Shown here piece after piece: positions 1 through 9,600 of a stretch of 16,767 bases of DNA. The first letter of the stretch is position 1. Each line of letters opens with the position of its first letter. A program made the position numbers and the translations under genes. Source of the stretch: Trebouxia sp. TZW2008 (lineage: Eukaryota > Chlorophyta > Trebouxiophyceae > Trebouxiales > Trebouxiaceae); the NCBI GenBank assembly GCA_002118135.1, contig BDIU01000037.1, positions 1-16,767 of the forward strand, read 5' to 3'. The notes under the pieces were generated by a model that searched no databases, was not told the DNA's origin, and saw nothing but the letters and a program-made list of their open reading frames with translations.

Positions 1-310
1 AAAGCGCAAGAATTGTTGCGCTTTTAACCCGTAGGGTAGACAACCATGGTTGCCTACCCTACGGGTTAAAGGCGCAAGAATTGTTGCGCGTTGTCCTTTG
101 AGAAGGGAAGCACATACCAACCATGGTTGCCTACCCTACGGGTTAAAGGCGCAAGAATTGTTAACCGTAGGGTAGACAACCATGATTGTCTACCCTACGG
201 GTTAAGAGCGCAATAATTGTTGCGCTTTGCGCAACCATGATTGCCTACCCTACGGGTTAAAGGCGCAAGAATTGTTACGCGTTGTCCTTTGAAAAGGGAA
301 CCACATACCA
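1..310. repeat. Cluster of palindromic repeats
   Basis: Four copies of a module reading TGCCTACCCTACGGGTTAA and continuing into GCGCAAGAATTGTT start near 51, 128, 187 and 242. Two kinds of palindrome alternate. The long one has arms TTTAACCCGTAGGGTAG.. and ..CTACCCTACGGGTTAAA around a CAACCATGGTTG core (23-70, one mismatched pair). A second example at 167-179/186-198 has 13 perfect pairs and a 6-nt loop. The short one is a GCGCAA/TTGCGC hairpin with loop GAATTG (4-21 and 72-89). A shared tail, GTTGTCCTTTGA.AAGGGAA, follows two of the copies (from about 90 and 270). No reading frame of interest runs through it. This could be the 3' flank of a gene outside the window, or a dispersed selfish palindrome. 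Confidence 0.85.
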
Positions 311-509
311 ACCATGTATGTGCTTTTCTTGAGGTTTTTTTTGTTTTGTATAAAGTAAAGCATTCTTATTGTTTTTTTTGACGAAAGAAAAAATGATTTA
401 CACTGTTTTAATTTTTTTTTTATTTTTTTATAGTTTTAGAAGCAACTGTGTTTTTTTATTTTTTCTGTTTAAACCTGTTTTTTTTTGTATAAAAAACAAA
501 AGACTATAG

Positions 510-560
510 AACAAACGAAAAACAAAAAAAATTAAAAAAATACTTTGTTTTTCGTTTGTT
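510..560. other. 17-bp perfect stem-loop
   Basis: Bases 510-526 (ACAAACGAAAAACAAA-type arm) pair perfectly with 544-560, leaving a 17-nt A-rich loop. The stem extends a little further outward with a one-base bulge. Stem-loops like this are common at the 3' ends of chloroplast transcripts, but no gene is identified immediately upstream. It could also end a minus-strand transcript. Confidence 0.6.
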
Positions 561-1136
561 TTCTACCAACAGCAAAGATTAATCAATACTAGAATGGTAT
601 TATTATTGACTAGAGAAATAATGACTAAAACCAGCATCTTTATTAAAAATTAAGAGATGGGAGAGACTAGAAAGATTGTAAATCTAGTATTTTTCTTATT
701 AGAAAAACAAGAAGAATTATAAATAATGGAAAGAGAGGCGTTAAAGTTACAATACAGAACAAAAACCTTTGATCTTTTTATAACAGTGAATATAGTATAA
801 AAAAAATAAGAAAATATTTAATAAAATTAAAAAAAAAGAAAGCCTTACCCCTTCTTTTTTAAGTGACCAGTAAAGCAAAGTAAAAAAATAAACTGACACA
901 TAACTCTTGTTTTTGTTACTGCTTTTATTGATTTCTTTGCTTTTTTTCCTTTTTTAAAAAAGAAAAGAACAGAAATCTTGGCTTTTTTGTTTCTTTTTTG
1001 GTTACTTTTCTTTTGTTTTCGGTTTTTTTAGTTCTTTTTTAAAAAAAGAGATGATTTCTTTTTCTTTTCTTCTTTTCAAGGGACTAGAAGTTTTTTTTAT
1101 TTAAAAAATAAAAAAAAACGAAAGAAATGCGCAAGC

Positions 1137-1219
1137 TTTGCTTCGCACAATACGTGTACTTTTGCGAAAAGATAAAAATATACGCTTTTCGCTCCGCACG
1201 ATACTTTGTGCGAAGCAAA
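1137..1219. other. Nested stem-loop structure
   Basis: An outer 14-bp perfect stem pairs TTTGCTTCGCACAA (1137-1150) with TTGTGCGAAGCAAA (1206-1219). Inside the 55-nt loop a second perfect 8-bp stem pairs GCGAAAAG (1164-1171) with CTTTTCGC (1185-1192). The flank GCGCAAG resembles the short palindrome of the cluster at 1-310. The two nested perfect stems in an otherwise A/T-rich spacer suggest a selected or mobile palindrome. No known RNA family was recognised. Confidence 0.6.
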
Positions 1220-1605
1220 AAGCAAGGTTAAAAAAAAAAAAAAACGAAAAGTCTTTTCTTTTTTGGTACTTGTTTTTTGGTATTTGTTTTTAGGTTATTC
1301 TTGTTTTTTCGTGTTTGGTTACTTTTTTGGTTTTTTTGGGTGTTGTTTTTATTCCCTTGCGTATATTTTTGCAAAAAAAGAGATAAAAGGATTTCTTTGT
1401 ACTAAAGTTTTTCGTCTCGTGCTTACCCCTATACCCCGAAAAGATACTACCCCGTATCTTTTCGGGGTACCGGATACTACCCCGTATCTTTTCGGGGTAC
1501 CGGATACTACCCCGTATCTTTTACCGAAGCTTGTACCCCGAAGGGGTAAAGGATACTACCCCGTATCTTTTACCGAAGCTTGTACCCCGAAGGGGTAAAG
1601 GATAC

Positions 1606-1668
1606 TACCCCTATACCCTTATACCCCTATACCCCTATACCCCTATACCCCTATACCCCTATACCCCG
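1606..1668 (+). repeat. CCCCTATA 8-nt tandem array
   Basis: CCCC runs separated by TATA occur at 1624-1627, 1632-1635, 1640-1643, 1648-1651, 1656-1659 and 1664-1667, with slightly imperfect copies just before. The minus strand therefore carries at least six GGGG runs with 4-nt loops, a classic G-quadruplex pattern. The same array recurs, shorter, around 2036-2067 and in inverted polarity elsewhere. Confidence 0.9.
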
Positions 1669-2236
1669 GAGGGGTACCGGGAGACTTTTCTCGTATCCCT
1701 TCGTACCGGGAGAAGCTTCTTCGGGTACCGGGTACCAGATACTACCCCGAAAAGATAACCCGAAGCTTTTACCGAAGCTTGTACCCCTATACCCCGTATC
1801 TTTTCGGGGTACCGGATACTACCCCGTATCTTTTCGGGGTACCGGATACTACCCCGTATCTTTTACCGAAGCTTGTACCCCTATACGAAGGGATACGAGA
1901 CTTTCTTCGTATCCCGAAAAGATACGAGAAGCTTTTCGGGGGGTAAAGGATTCCGGATACTACCCCTATACCCCTATACCCCGAAGGGGTACCGGATACT
2001 ACCCCGTATCTTTTCGGGGTACCGGATACTACCCCTATACCCCTATACCCCTATACCCCTATACCCCGGAGGGGTACCGGGAGAAGCTTCTCGTATCCCT
2101 TCGAGAAGCTTTTCCGGGAGACTTTTCTCGTATCCCTTCGAGAAGCTTTTCGTATCCCTTCGAGAAGCTCTTCGTATCCCGAAAAGATACGAGAAGCTCT
2201 TCGTATCTCTTCGAGAAGCTTTTACCGAAAAGGATT

Positions 2237-2328
2237 CGTATCCCTTAAAAGACTTTCTTCGTATCCCTTAAAAGACTTTCTTCGTATCCCTTAAAAGACT
2301 TTCTTCGTATCCCTTAAAAGACTTTCTT
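2237..2328 (+). repeat. 23-nt tandem repeat, four copies
   Basis: The unit CGTATCCCTTAAAAGACTTT plus CTT starts at 2237, 2260, 2283 and 2306. A fifth start at 2329 diverges into the CCCGAAAAG module. The copies are essentially identical, so the expansion is recent. Confidence 0.9.
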
Positions 2329-2500
2329 CGTATCCCGAAAAGAAAGTAGACTTTCTTCGTCTCCCGAAAAGATACGAGAAAAGTCTACTTTCCCGAAAAG
2401 AAAGTAGACTTTCTTCGTATCCCTTCGTAAAGGGAGGCTTTTTTCCGGGTAGTGTCCGGAGAAAAGCCTCCCTGTAGGGGTAAAGTCTTTTCGGGGTAGA

Positions 2501-2980
2501 GGGGAAAGCCATCTCGTCTTTTTCTCGGCTTTTTTTATTTTTTACCGTATCCTTTTGTCTTTTTATCGGGTCGGGTCTTTTCAAGGTACAGGAATTATCT
2601 TTTCAGGGAAAGGTTGTACCCGGAAAAAGTTCTCGAAGGGATACGAATCCTTTTCGGTAAAAGCTTCGGGTTATCTTTTCGGGGTAGTATCCGGAATCCT
2701 TTACCCCCCGAAAAGCTTCTCGTATCTTTTCGGGATACGAAGAAAGTCTACTTTCTTTTCGGGATACGAAAAAAGTCTCTTATCTTTTCGGGATACGAAA
2801 AAAGTCTACTTTCCCTTCGAGAAGCTTTTCGGGGTAGTATCCGGAATCCTTTACCCCCCGAAAAGATACGGGGTAAAGTCTAGTACGAAGGGATACGAGA
2901 AAAGTCTCCCCGTACCCCGAAGGGTTATAGGGGTATAGGGGTAAGGGAAAGGTTTTTCGGGGTAAAGGGTAACGATTTAC
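2501..2980 (-). repeat. Repeat block in minus polarity, upstream of chlI
   Basis: After a T-rich interruption (about 2521-2585) the modules reappear reverse-complemented: GGGGTAGTATCCGG, GGGTTATCTTTTCGGGG and AGTCTAGTACGAAGGGATAC. The passage GGGGTAGTATCCGGAATCC followed by TTTACCCCCCGAAAAG occurs twice, from about 2683 and 2832. Polarity is opposite to the block ending near 2450. The block stops about 70 bases before the chlI start codon. Confidence 0.85.
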
Positions 2981-2988
2981 AAAAAAAA

Positions 2989-2996
2989 TATATAAA
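2989..2996 (+). promoter_or_regulatory. Possible chlI promoter -10 element
   Basis: TATATAAA lies about 50 bases upstream of the chlI ATG and matches a bacterial-type (PEP) -10 box. No convincing -35 hexamer is seen at the usual distance. Upstream sequence is repeat DNA. The 5' leader contains CCCCGTAGGGTA (3010-3021), the same core as the palindromes at 1-310. This is a motif-only call. Confidence 0.35.
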
Positions 2997-3045
2997 ACTT
3001 TTATATTCACCCCGTAGGGTAAAAAATCAAGTTTACAAACTCTGT

Positions 3046-4101
3046 ATGGCAAATACAAATATATTAGAACAAAGCCGGCCTATTTTTCCTTTTACAGCTA
3101 TTGTTGGTCAGGAAGAAATGAAATTATCTCTTATTTTGAATGTAATCGATCCAAAAATTGGAGGGGTTATGATTATGGGAGACCGTGGTACAGGGAAATC
3201 AACTACAGTAAGAGCTTTAGTTGATTTATTACCTAAAATTCACGTTGTAGAAAACGATCCTTTTAATTCTGACCCTAAAGATCCTGAATTAATGAGTGAA
3301 GAGGTACGAGAAAAGTTAAGAAGAAATGAACAACTAGCAATAACTTCTAAAAAAATATCAATGGTAGATTTGCCACTTGGTGCTACAGAAGACCGTGTTT
3401 GTGGAACAATTGATATAGAAAAGGCTTTAACTGAAGGTATAAAAGCATTTGAACCAGGGTTATTAGCAAAAGCAAACAGAGGTATTTTATATGTAGATGA
3501 AGTAAACCTGTTGGATGATCATTTAGTAGATGTTTTATTAGACTCAGCTGCAAGCGGTTGGAATACAGTCGAACGAGAAGGGATTTCTATTAGTCATCCG
3601 GCAAGATTTATTTTAGTAGGTTCGGGAAACCCTGAAGAAGGTGAATTAAGACCACAGTTACTTGATCGCTTTGGAATGCATGCGCAGATTGGAACAGTTA
3701 AAGACTCAAATCTAAGAGTAAAAATTGTAGAAGAAAGAGCAACTTTTGACGATTCGCCCTTAGCTTTTCGAAAACATTATACAGAGTCACAAGATTATTT
3801 AACAGAAAAATTAAAAGTAGCTCGTGAACTTTTGAAAAAAGTAGAGATTGATTATGATTTTAGAATAAAGATATCACAAATTTGTTCTGAATTAAATGTC
3901 GATGGTTTACGAGGAGATATTGTTACTAATCGTGCAAGCAAAGCAATGGCTTCTTATGACGGGCGAACTGTAGTAACGCCAAAAGATATTTTTCGAGTAA
4001 TTCCTTTATGTTTAAGACATCGTCTACGAAAAGACCCTTTAGAATCTATAGATTCTGGAGAGAAAGTCAGAGAGGTTTTCAAAAAAGTGTTTGGATATTA
4101 G
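3046..4101 (+). CDS. chlI: Magnesium chelatase ATPase subunit I
   Basis: ChlI is the AAA+ ATPase subunit of Mg-chelatase. With ChlD and ChlH it inserts Mg2+ into protoporphyrin IX in the chloroplast stroma, the first committed step of chlorophyll synthesis. The 351-residue product has the usual plastid ChlI length and needs no transit peptide. Visible motifs are Walker A GDRGTGKST (residues 45-53), Walker B GILYVDEVNLL (146-156), the conserved FEPGLLAKANRGILYVDEV segment (135-152), a sensor-I type region VGSGNPEEGELRPQLLDRFG (191-210) with R208 as candidate arginine finger, and a sensor-II type GLRGDIVTNRASKA (287-300). The opening P-F-x-A-I-V-G-Q is typical of the family. The ATG at 3046 is the only sensible start. 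No strong Shine-Dalgarno is seen. All key residues are intact and codons are A/T-ending. The gene stands alone, with repeat DNA starting within 75 bases upstream. It is clearly functional-looking, and BchI of bacteria is the homologue. Confidence 0.98.
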   Translation: MANTNILEQSRPIFPFTAIVGQEEMKLSLILNVIDPKIGGVMIMGDRGTGKSTTVRALVDLLPKIHVVENDPFNSDPKDPELMSEEVREKLRRNEQLAITSKKISMVDLPLGATEDRVCGTIDIEKALTEGIKAFEPGLLAKANRGILYVDEVNLLDDHLVDVLLDSAASGWNTVEREGISISHPARFILVGSGNPEEGELRPQLLDRFGMHAQIGTVKDSNLRVKIVEERATFDDSPLAFRKHYTESQDYLTEKLKVARELLKKVEIDYDFRIKISQICSELNVDGLRGDIVTNRASKAMASYDGRTVVTPKDIFRVIPLCLRHRLRKDPLESIDSGEKVREVFKKVFGY

Positions 4102-4172
4102 CTTTGCAAAAACCTTGTGCTTTTTTTTACTATTTTCCAGATTTATGCTTTGTAAAGGATTCAGAACTGTTC

Positions 4173-4212
4173 TTTTTTTGGTTTTGGTTTTCGGGTAAAA
4201 AAACCAAAAAAA
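4173..4212 (+). terminator. Stem-loop downstream of chlI
   Basis: TTTTTTTGGTTTT (4173-4185) pairs perfectly over 13 bp with 4200-4212, with a 14-nt loop, about 70 bases after the chlI stop codon. It is mostly A-T pairs with two G-C pairs. Plastid stem-loops of this kind usually mark and protect processed mRNA 3' ends rather than act as strict terminators. Confidence 0.55.
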
Positions 4213-4215
4213 AAG

Positions 4216-4610
4216 CTACAACTTAAAAAAAAGAGAAAAGCATATCTTTTCGCAAAAAAATAGTGCGAAACAATGCTTGTGTGCCGTGCTTACGTGCTGC
4301 AAATTGTTTCAACAGCAAATTGCAGTACACCAGAAAACTATTGAAAATTATTTCCCAAAAAAGACAATCCCAGTACCCCAAAAAAGATAATCCCTGTACC
4401 CCAGTATACTGTACCCTGAAAAACCTTTCCCTAAAAAGATAATCCTTGAAAAACCTTTCCCTGAAAAGATAATCCCTGAAAAACCTTTCCCTGAAAAGAT
4501 AAAAAGACGAGAAGTCTTTCCCCTTACCCTGAAGGGGTACAGGCTTTATCTCGAAAAACCTTTCCCCGAAAAGAGAAAAAGACATACCCCTTACCCTGAA
4601 GGGGTACAGG
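4216..4610. repeat. Degenerate A-rich repeat margin with 30-nt tandem
   Basis: From about 4340 the text is a softened version of the repeat modules (CCCTGAAAAGATAATCC, CCCCAAAAAAGATAAT). Three 30-nt units beginning TGAAAAACCTTTCCCT start at 4417, 4447 and 4477. A minus-strand frame of 120 codons reads through them as a 10-residue repeat (RERFF..DYLF), which is explained by the 30-nt period rather than by a gene. 4216-4340 holds a short GCAAATTG direct repeat (near 4306 and 4330) and nothing else recognised. Confidence 0.75.
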
Positions 4611-6505
4611 CTTTACCCTATACCCCGAAAGGATACTACCCCGAAAGGATACTACCCCGAAAGGATACTACCCTTTCGGGGTACGGGGAGACTTTTCTCG
4701 TATCCCTTCGTACTAGACTTTACCCCGAAAAGACTTTACCCCTATACCCCGAAGGGGTACCGGATACTACCCCGAAAAGATAACCCGAAGCTTGTACCCC
4801 GAAAAGACTTTACCCCTATACCCCTATACCCCTATACCCCGAAGGGGTACCGGGTACCGGGAGAAGCTCTTCGTATCCCTTCGTACCGGGAGAAGCTCTT
4901 CGTATCCCTTCGTACGGGGAGACTTTTATCGTATCCCCTCGTAAAGGGGTACTAGACTTTACCCCGAAAAGACTTTCCGAAGCTTTTACCGAAGCTTGTA
5001 CCCCGAAAAGATACTACCCCGAAAAGATACTACCCCTTACCGTATCCCTTACCGAAGCTTCTCGTATCCCTTCGAGAAGCTCTTCCGGGTAAAGGCTACT
5101 ACCCCAAATCTTTTACCGGATACTACCCCTTACCGTATCCCTTACCGAAGCTTTTCTATCCCTTCCGGATACTACCCCGAAAAGACTTTACCCCTATACC
5201 CCTATACCCTGGAGGGGAGAAGCTCTTCGTATCCCTTCGTACCGGGAGAAGCTCTTCGTATTCCTTCGAGAAGCTTTTCCGGGAGACTTTTCTCGTATCC
5301 CTTCGTACTAGACTTTACCCCGAAAAGATACTACCCCTAGAACCCTTACCGTATCCCTTACCGAAGCTCTTCCGGGTACCGGATACTACCCCTATACCCC
5401 TATACCCCTTCGGGGTACGGGGAGAAAAGGATTCCGGGTACTAGACTTTACCCCGAAAAGATAAGCCGAAGCTTGTACCCCGAAGGGATACTACCCCGAA
5501 GGGGTACCGGGTAAAGGGGGTATCCCTTCCGGATACTACTCCTATACCCCTATACCCCGAAGGGGTACCGGATACTACCCCTTACCGTATCCCTTACCGA
5601 AGCTTCTCGTATCCCGAAAAGATACGAGAAGCTCTTCGTATCCCTTCGAGACTTTTCTCGTCTCCCTTCGAGAAGCTTTTCGGGGGGTAAAGGATTCCGG
5701 ATACTACCCCGAAAAGCTAACCCGAAGCTTTTACCGAAAAGGATTCGTATCCCTTAGGAGACTCTCTTCGTATCCCGAAAAGAAAGTAGACTTTCTTCGT
5801 ATCCCGAAAAGAAAGTAGACTTTCTTCGTATCCCTTCGTACTGGATACTACCTCAAAGGGATACTCTCCCGAATCTTTTCCCGGATACTCTCCCGAATCT
5901 TTTCCCCGATACTCTTTCGAATCTTTTCCCGGATACTACCCCGAAAAGACTTTACCCCTATACCCCTATACCCCTATACCCCGGAGGGGTACCGGGTACC
6001 GGGAGAAGCTCTTCGTATCCCTTCGTACCGGGAGAAGCTTCTCGTATCCCTTCGAGAAGCTTTTCGTATCCCTTCGAGAAGCTCTTCGTATCCCTTCGTA
6101 CTAGACTTTACCCCGAAAAGATACTACCCGTTATCAAAGCTTTTCGGGGGGTATCCCTTCCGGATACTACCCCTATACCCCGAAGGGGTACTAGACTTTA
6201 TCCCGAAAAGACTTTCCGAAGCTTTTCGGGGTACGGGGAGAAAAGGATTCGTTTCCCTTCGAGAAGCTCTTCGTATCCCTTAGGAGTATCCCTTCCGGAT
6301 ATTACCCCGAAAAGATAACCCGAAGCTTTTACCGAAAAGGATTCGTATCCCTTAGGAGGCTCTCTTCGTATCCCGAAAAGATACGAGAAGCTCTTCGTAT
6401 CCCTTAGTATGGGGAGAAAAGGATTCCTGTCCCTTAGGAGACTTTCTTCGTATCCCTTCGTACGGGGAGAAAAGGATTCCGGGTAAAGGATACTACCCCG
6501 TATCT
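4611..6505 (+). repeat. Long GC-rich repeat block, plus polarity
   Basis: Dense modules in the same polarity as 1420-2450: GGTACCGGATACTACCCC, GTACTAGACTTTACCCC, CGAAAAGATAACCCGAAGC, CGGGAGAAGCTCTTCGTATC and CCCTTACCGTATCCCTTACC. A three-unit variant with CCCGAATCTTTTCCCGGATA-like text lies at 5860-5940. Near 5780-5830 a GAAAGTAGACTTTC hairpin module is repeated. No gene is supported in this stretch. Confidence 0.9.
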
Positions 6506-6521
6506 TTTCGGGGTAGTATCC
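6488..6521. repeat. Inverted repeat at polarity switch
   Basis: GGATACTACCCC (6488-6499) and GGGGTAGTATCC (6510-6521) are perfect 12-bp arms around GTATCTTTTC. Left of this point modules run in plus polarity and right of it in minus polarity. Confidence 0.85.
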
Positions 6522-7150
6522 CCTTTCCTTTACCCCCCGAAAAGATACGGGGTAAAGTCTAGTACGAAGGGATACGAAGAGCTTCTCGTATCTTTTCGGG
6601 ATACGAGAAAAGTTTCCCCGTACCCCTATACCCCGAAGGGGTACCGGATACTACCCCGAAGGGGTAGTATCCGGTAAAAGATTTCGGGTATAGGGGTAGT
6701 ATCCCGAAAAGATACGGAATATAGGGTAGTATCCGGTAAAAGATTCGGGGTCGTATCCGGTAAAAGGCTCGGGAGAGTATCCGGTAAAAGATTCAGGAGA
6801 GTATCCGGTAAAAGATTCGGGGTAAAGCCTTTTCGGGGTGGAAGCTTCTCTCATCTCATTGTAAAAGAAATCCTTTTTTGGTGAAGAGATTCTCCCCGGA
6901 ATCCTTTTCTGCCCTTACCCCGAAAAGATACGGGGTAGAAGCTTCTCTCATCTCATTGTAAACCCGCTTCTCGTATCTTTTATCTTTTCGGGATACGAAA
7001 TCCTTTTTCGGTAAGGGATACCCCCAAAAAGACTTTACCCGGAAAAAAGTCTTATTGTACGTATCCCGAAAAGATACGGAATACGAAAAAGGTCTCCTAA
7101 GGGATACGAATCCTTTTCTTCTCGTACGTATCCCGAAAAGATACAAGATA
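6506..7150 (-). repeat. Repeat block, mainly minus polarity
   Basis: It contains GGGGTAAAGTCTAGTACGAA, GGATACGAGAAAAGT and a run of four GTATCCGGTAAAAG units with variable ends (about 6728-6820). Between 6840 and 7150 the modules become interrupted by A/T-richer text, with a repeated GAAGCTTCTCTCATCTCATT starting near 6841 and 6938. Short plus-polarity pieces are embedded near 6615-6657. Confidence 0.85.
6642..6676. repeat. Perfect 16-bp hairpin with GAA triloop
   Basis: TACCGGATACTACCCC (6642-6657) is followed by GAA and then its exact reverse complement (6661-6676). It is the most compact fold-back in the window and sits where a plus-polarity module meets a minus-polarity one. Confidence 0.92.
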
Positions 7151-7745
7151 CGAAAACCTTCGGTAAGGGATACCCCCCTATACCCCTATACCCTGAAGGG
7201 GTACCGGAGACTACCCCTATACCCCGAAGGGGTACTAGACTTTACCCCTTACCGTATTCCTTACCGAAAAGGATTCGTATCCCTTAGGAGACTTTCTTCG
7301 TATCCCGAAAAGATACGAGAAGCTTCTTGTATCCCTTCGAGAGGCTTCTCGTATCCCTTAAAAGTACCCCTTCCGGATACTACCCCTATACCTTGAAGAA
7401 GTACCGAATACTACCCCTATACCCCGAAGGGGTACTAGACTTTACCCCGAAAAGATAACCCGAAGCTTGTACCCCTATACCCCGAAGGGGTACCGGATAC
7501 TACCCCGTATCTTTTCGGGGTACCGGGTAAAGGGGGTATCCCTTCCGGATACTACCCCGTATCTTTTCGGGGTACCGGATACTACCCCTATACCCCGAAG
7601 GGGTACCGGATACTACCCCGAATCTTTTACCGGATACTACCCCTATATCTCTTCGGGGTACGGGGAGAAAAGGATTCGTATCCCTTAGGAGACTTTATTC
7701 GTATCCCGAAAAGATACGAGAAGCTCTTCGTATCCCTTGGTATAG
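7151..7745 (+). repeat. Repeat block, plus polarity
   Basis: Modules return to plus polarity: CCCCTATACCCCGAAGGGGT, GTACTAGACTTTACCCC, GTACCGGATACTACCCC and ATTCGTATCCCTTAGGAGAC. Frames on the plus strand are short low-complexity readings. No gene is supported. Confidence 0.88.
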
Positions 7746-8821
7746 GGGTACTATCCGGAGAAAAGCCGATAAAAGCTTCGGAAAGTCTAGTACGAAGGGA
7801 TACGAAGAAAGTCTCCTAAGGGATACGAATCCTTTTCGGTAAGGGATACGGTAAGGGGTAAAGTCTAGTACCCCTTCGGGGTATAGGGGTAGTCTCCGGA
7901 GAAGCTTCGGTAAAAGATACGGGGTAGTATCCGGTACCCCTTCGGGGTATAGGGGTAGTATCCCGAAAAGATACGGGGTAGTATCCGGAAGGGAGACTTT
8001 TTTCCGCGTAGTACCCGGAGAAAAGTCGATAAAAGCTTCGTAAAGCCTAATACGAAGGGATACGAAGAAAGTCTACTTTCTTTTCGGGATACGAGAAAAG
8101 TCTACTTTCTTTTCGGGATACGAAGAAAGTCTCCTAATGGATACGAATCCTTTTCGGTAAGGGATACGGTAAGGGGTAAAGTCTAGTACCCCTTCGGGGT
8201 ATAGGGGTAGTATCTTTTCGGGGTAGTCTCCGGAGAAGCTTCGGTAAAAGATACGGGGTAGTATCTTTTCGGGGTAGTATCCCGAAAAGATACGAGGTAA
8301 AGTCTAGTACGAAGGGATACGAAGAGCTTCTTGTATCTTTTTGGGATACGAGAAAAGTCTACTTTCTTTTCGGGATACGAAGAAAGTCTCCTAAGGGATA
8401 CGAATCCTTTTCGGTAAGGGATACGGTAAGGGGTATAAGGGTATAAGAGTATAGGGGTAGTATCTTTTCGGGGTAAAGTCTAGTACCCCTTCGGGGTATA
8501 GGGGTAGTATCCGGAGAAGCTTCGGTAAAAGCTTCGGGTTATCTTTTCGGGGTAAAGTCTAGTACCCCTTCGGGGTATAGGGGTAGTATCCGGTACCCCG
8601 AAAAGATAAAAGATACGGGGTAGTATCTTTTCGGGGTACAAGCTTCTCCCTTTTATCTTATTGTAAAAAGGGATACCCCCCGAAAAGATACGGGATAGTA
8701 TCCGGAAAGGGATTACCCCCCGAAAAAATACGGGGTAAGGTCTAGTACCCCTTCGGGGTATAGGGGTGTAGGGGTAGTATCCAGTACGAAGGGATACGAA
8801 GAGCTTCTCGTATCTTTTCGG

Positions 8822-8937
8822 GATACGAGAAAAGTCTACTTTCTTTTCGGGATACGAAGAAAGTCTACTTTCTTTTCGGGATACGAAGAAAGTCTACTTT
8901 CTTTTCGGGATACGAAGAAAGTCTCATAAGGGATACG
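8822..8937 (-). repeat. 29-nt tandem repeat, about four copies
   Basis: Units start at GATACGA at 8822, 8851, 8880 and 8909, a 29-nt spacing. Each unit carries GAAAGTCTACTTTC (AAAAGTCTACTTTC in the first), whose 6-nt arms GAAAGT/ACTTTC can pair. Related copies occur near 8060-8130 and 8345-8390. Confidence 0.88.
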
Positions 8938-9062
8938 AATCCTTTTCTCCCCGTACCCCGAAAAGATACGGGGTATAGGGGTAGTATCCGGAAAGGGATA
9001 CGATAAAAGTCTCCCCGTACGAAGGGATACGAAGAGCTTCTCCCGGTACCCGGTACCCCTCC

Positions 9063-9098
9063 GGGGTATAGGGGTATAGGGGTATAGGGGAATAGGGG
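9063..9098 (+). repeat. GGGGTATA tandem, G-quadruplex pattern
   Basis: GGGG runs at 9063, 9071, 9079, 9087 and 9095 are spaced by TATA (AATA before the last). The plus strand could form an intramolecular G-quadruplex; this is inferred from the motif only. Confidence 0.8.
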
Positions 9099-9600
9099 TA
9101 GTATCTTTTCGGGGTACAAGCTTCGGTAAAAGCTTCGGAAAGTCTAGTACGAAGGGATACGAAAAGCTTCGGTAAGGGATACTACCCCTTACCGTATCCC
9201 TTACCGAAGCTCTTCCGGGTACCGGGAGAAGCTCTTCGTATCCCTTGGTATAGGGGTATAGGGGTATAATAGTAGTATCCGGTAAAAGATTCGGGGTAGT
9301 CTCCCCTATACCCCGTATCTTTTCGGGGGGTAAAGGAAAGGGGATACTCTCTTTCGGTAAAAGCTTCGGAAAGTCTAGTACGAAGGGATACGAAAAGCTT
9401 CGGGTTATCTTTTCGGGGGAGTATCCGGAGAAAAGTCTCGAAGGGATACGAAGAAAGTCTCGAAGGGATACGAGAAGCTTCTCGAAGGGATACGAAGAGC
9501 TTCGGTAAGGGATACGGTAAGGGGTAGTATCCTTTCGGGGTAGTATCCGGTACCCCGAAAAGATACGGGGTATAGGGGTATATGGGTACAAAGGATTATC

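Larger units (their letters stand above)
311..1419. other. A/T-rich intergenic spacer
   Basis: Long T and A homopolymers dominate and no conserved protein or tRNA is visible on either strand. A 19-codon frame at 594-653 was examined and not recognised. The two stem-loops inside are listed separately. From about 1206 a frame is open, but its start is low complexity (K/V/F-rich) and it runs straight into the repeat block, so it is not called as a gene. Confidence 0.75.
1420..2500 (+). repeat. GC-rich modular repeat block, plus polarity
   Basis: Modules include GGTACCGGATACTACCCC, CCCCGAAGGGGTA, GTATCTTTTCGGGG, CGAGAAGCTTTTC and CGTATCCCTTCGAGAAG. A 30-nt unit repeats around 1471-1530 and a 49-nt unit repeats from about 1502 to 1599. 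The plus strand has few stops because of its composition, giving overlapping frames of up to 222 codons full of Y-P-Y-T-P-I-P-L-type peptides. Several different frames are open over the same bases, which argues against coding. Composition differs strongly from the flanking A/T-rich spacer. Confidence 0.9.
7746..9600 (-). repeat. Long repeat block, mainly minus polarity
   Basis: It is made of reverse-complement modules such as GGGGTAGTATCCGGAGAAGC, GGGTAAAGTCTAGTACCCC, GGTAAGGGATACGGTAAGGG and AAGGGATACGAAGAGCTTC. The passage running from CTCCTAAGGGATACG to GGTAAGGGATACGGTAAGGG appears at least three times, near 7815, 8130 and 8390. A short plus-polarity island lies at about 9176-9248 and opens with an inverted repeat, GGTAAGGG/CCCTTACC. 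A 251-codon minus-strand frame crosses the end of the block and is a repeat artefact. Confidence 0.9.

Noticed and set aside
594..653. 19-codon frame MVLLLTREIMTKTSIFIKN
   Set aside because: It matches none of the small photosystem or cytochrome subunits I can recall, and it is too short to support by itself.
1606..1668. Telomere-like CCCCTATA array
   Set aside because: It is internal, recurs in both orientations, and sits in an organelle genome with no chromosome end in view.
1580..2248. 222-codon plus-strand reading frame
   Set aside because: It reads through the CCCCTATA array and modules; the 8-nt period forces an 8-residue repeat in any frame.
1420..2450. CRISPR-like repeat-spacer array
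   Set aside because: The repeats are variable in length and shuffled, the spacers are themselves repeats, no cas genes are present, and the setting is a plastid.
4223..4585. 120-codon minus-strand frame with RERFF repeats
   Set aside because: It is explained by a 30-nt tandem repeat and has no recognised motif.
8836..9591. 251-codon minus-strand reading frame
   Set aside because: It is a repeat translation with the same peptide units as the other blocks.
4611..9600. Transposon or insertion sequence
   Set aside because: There is no transposase, no consistent terminal repeats and no target-site duplications; only non-coding modules are present.
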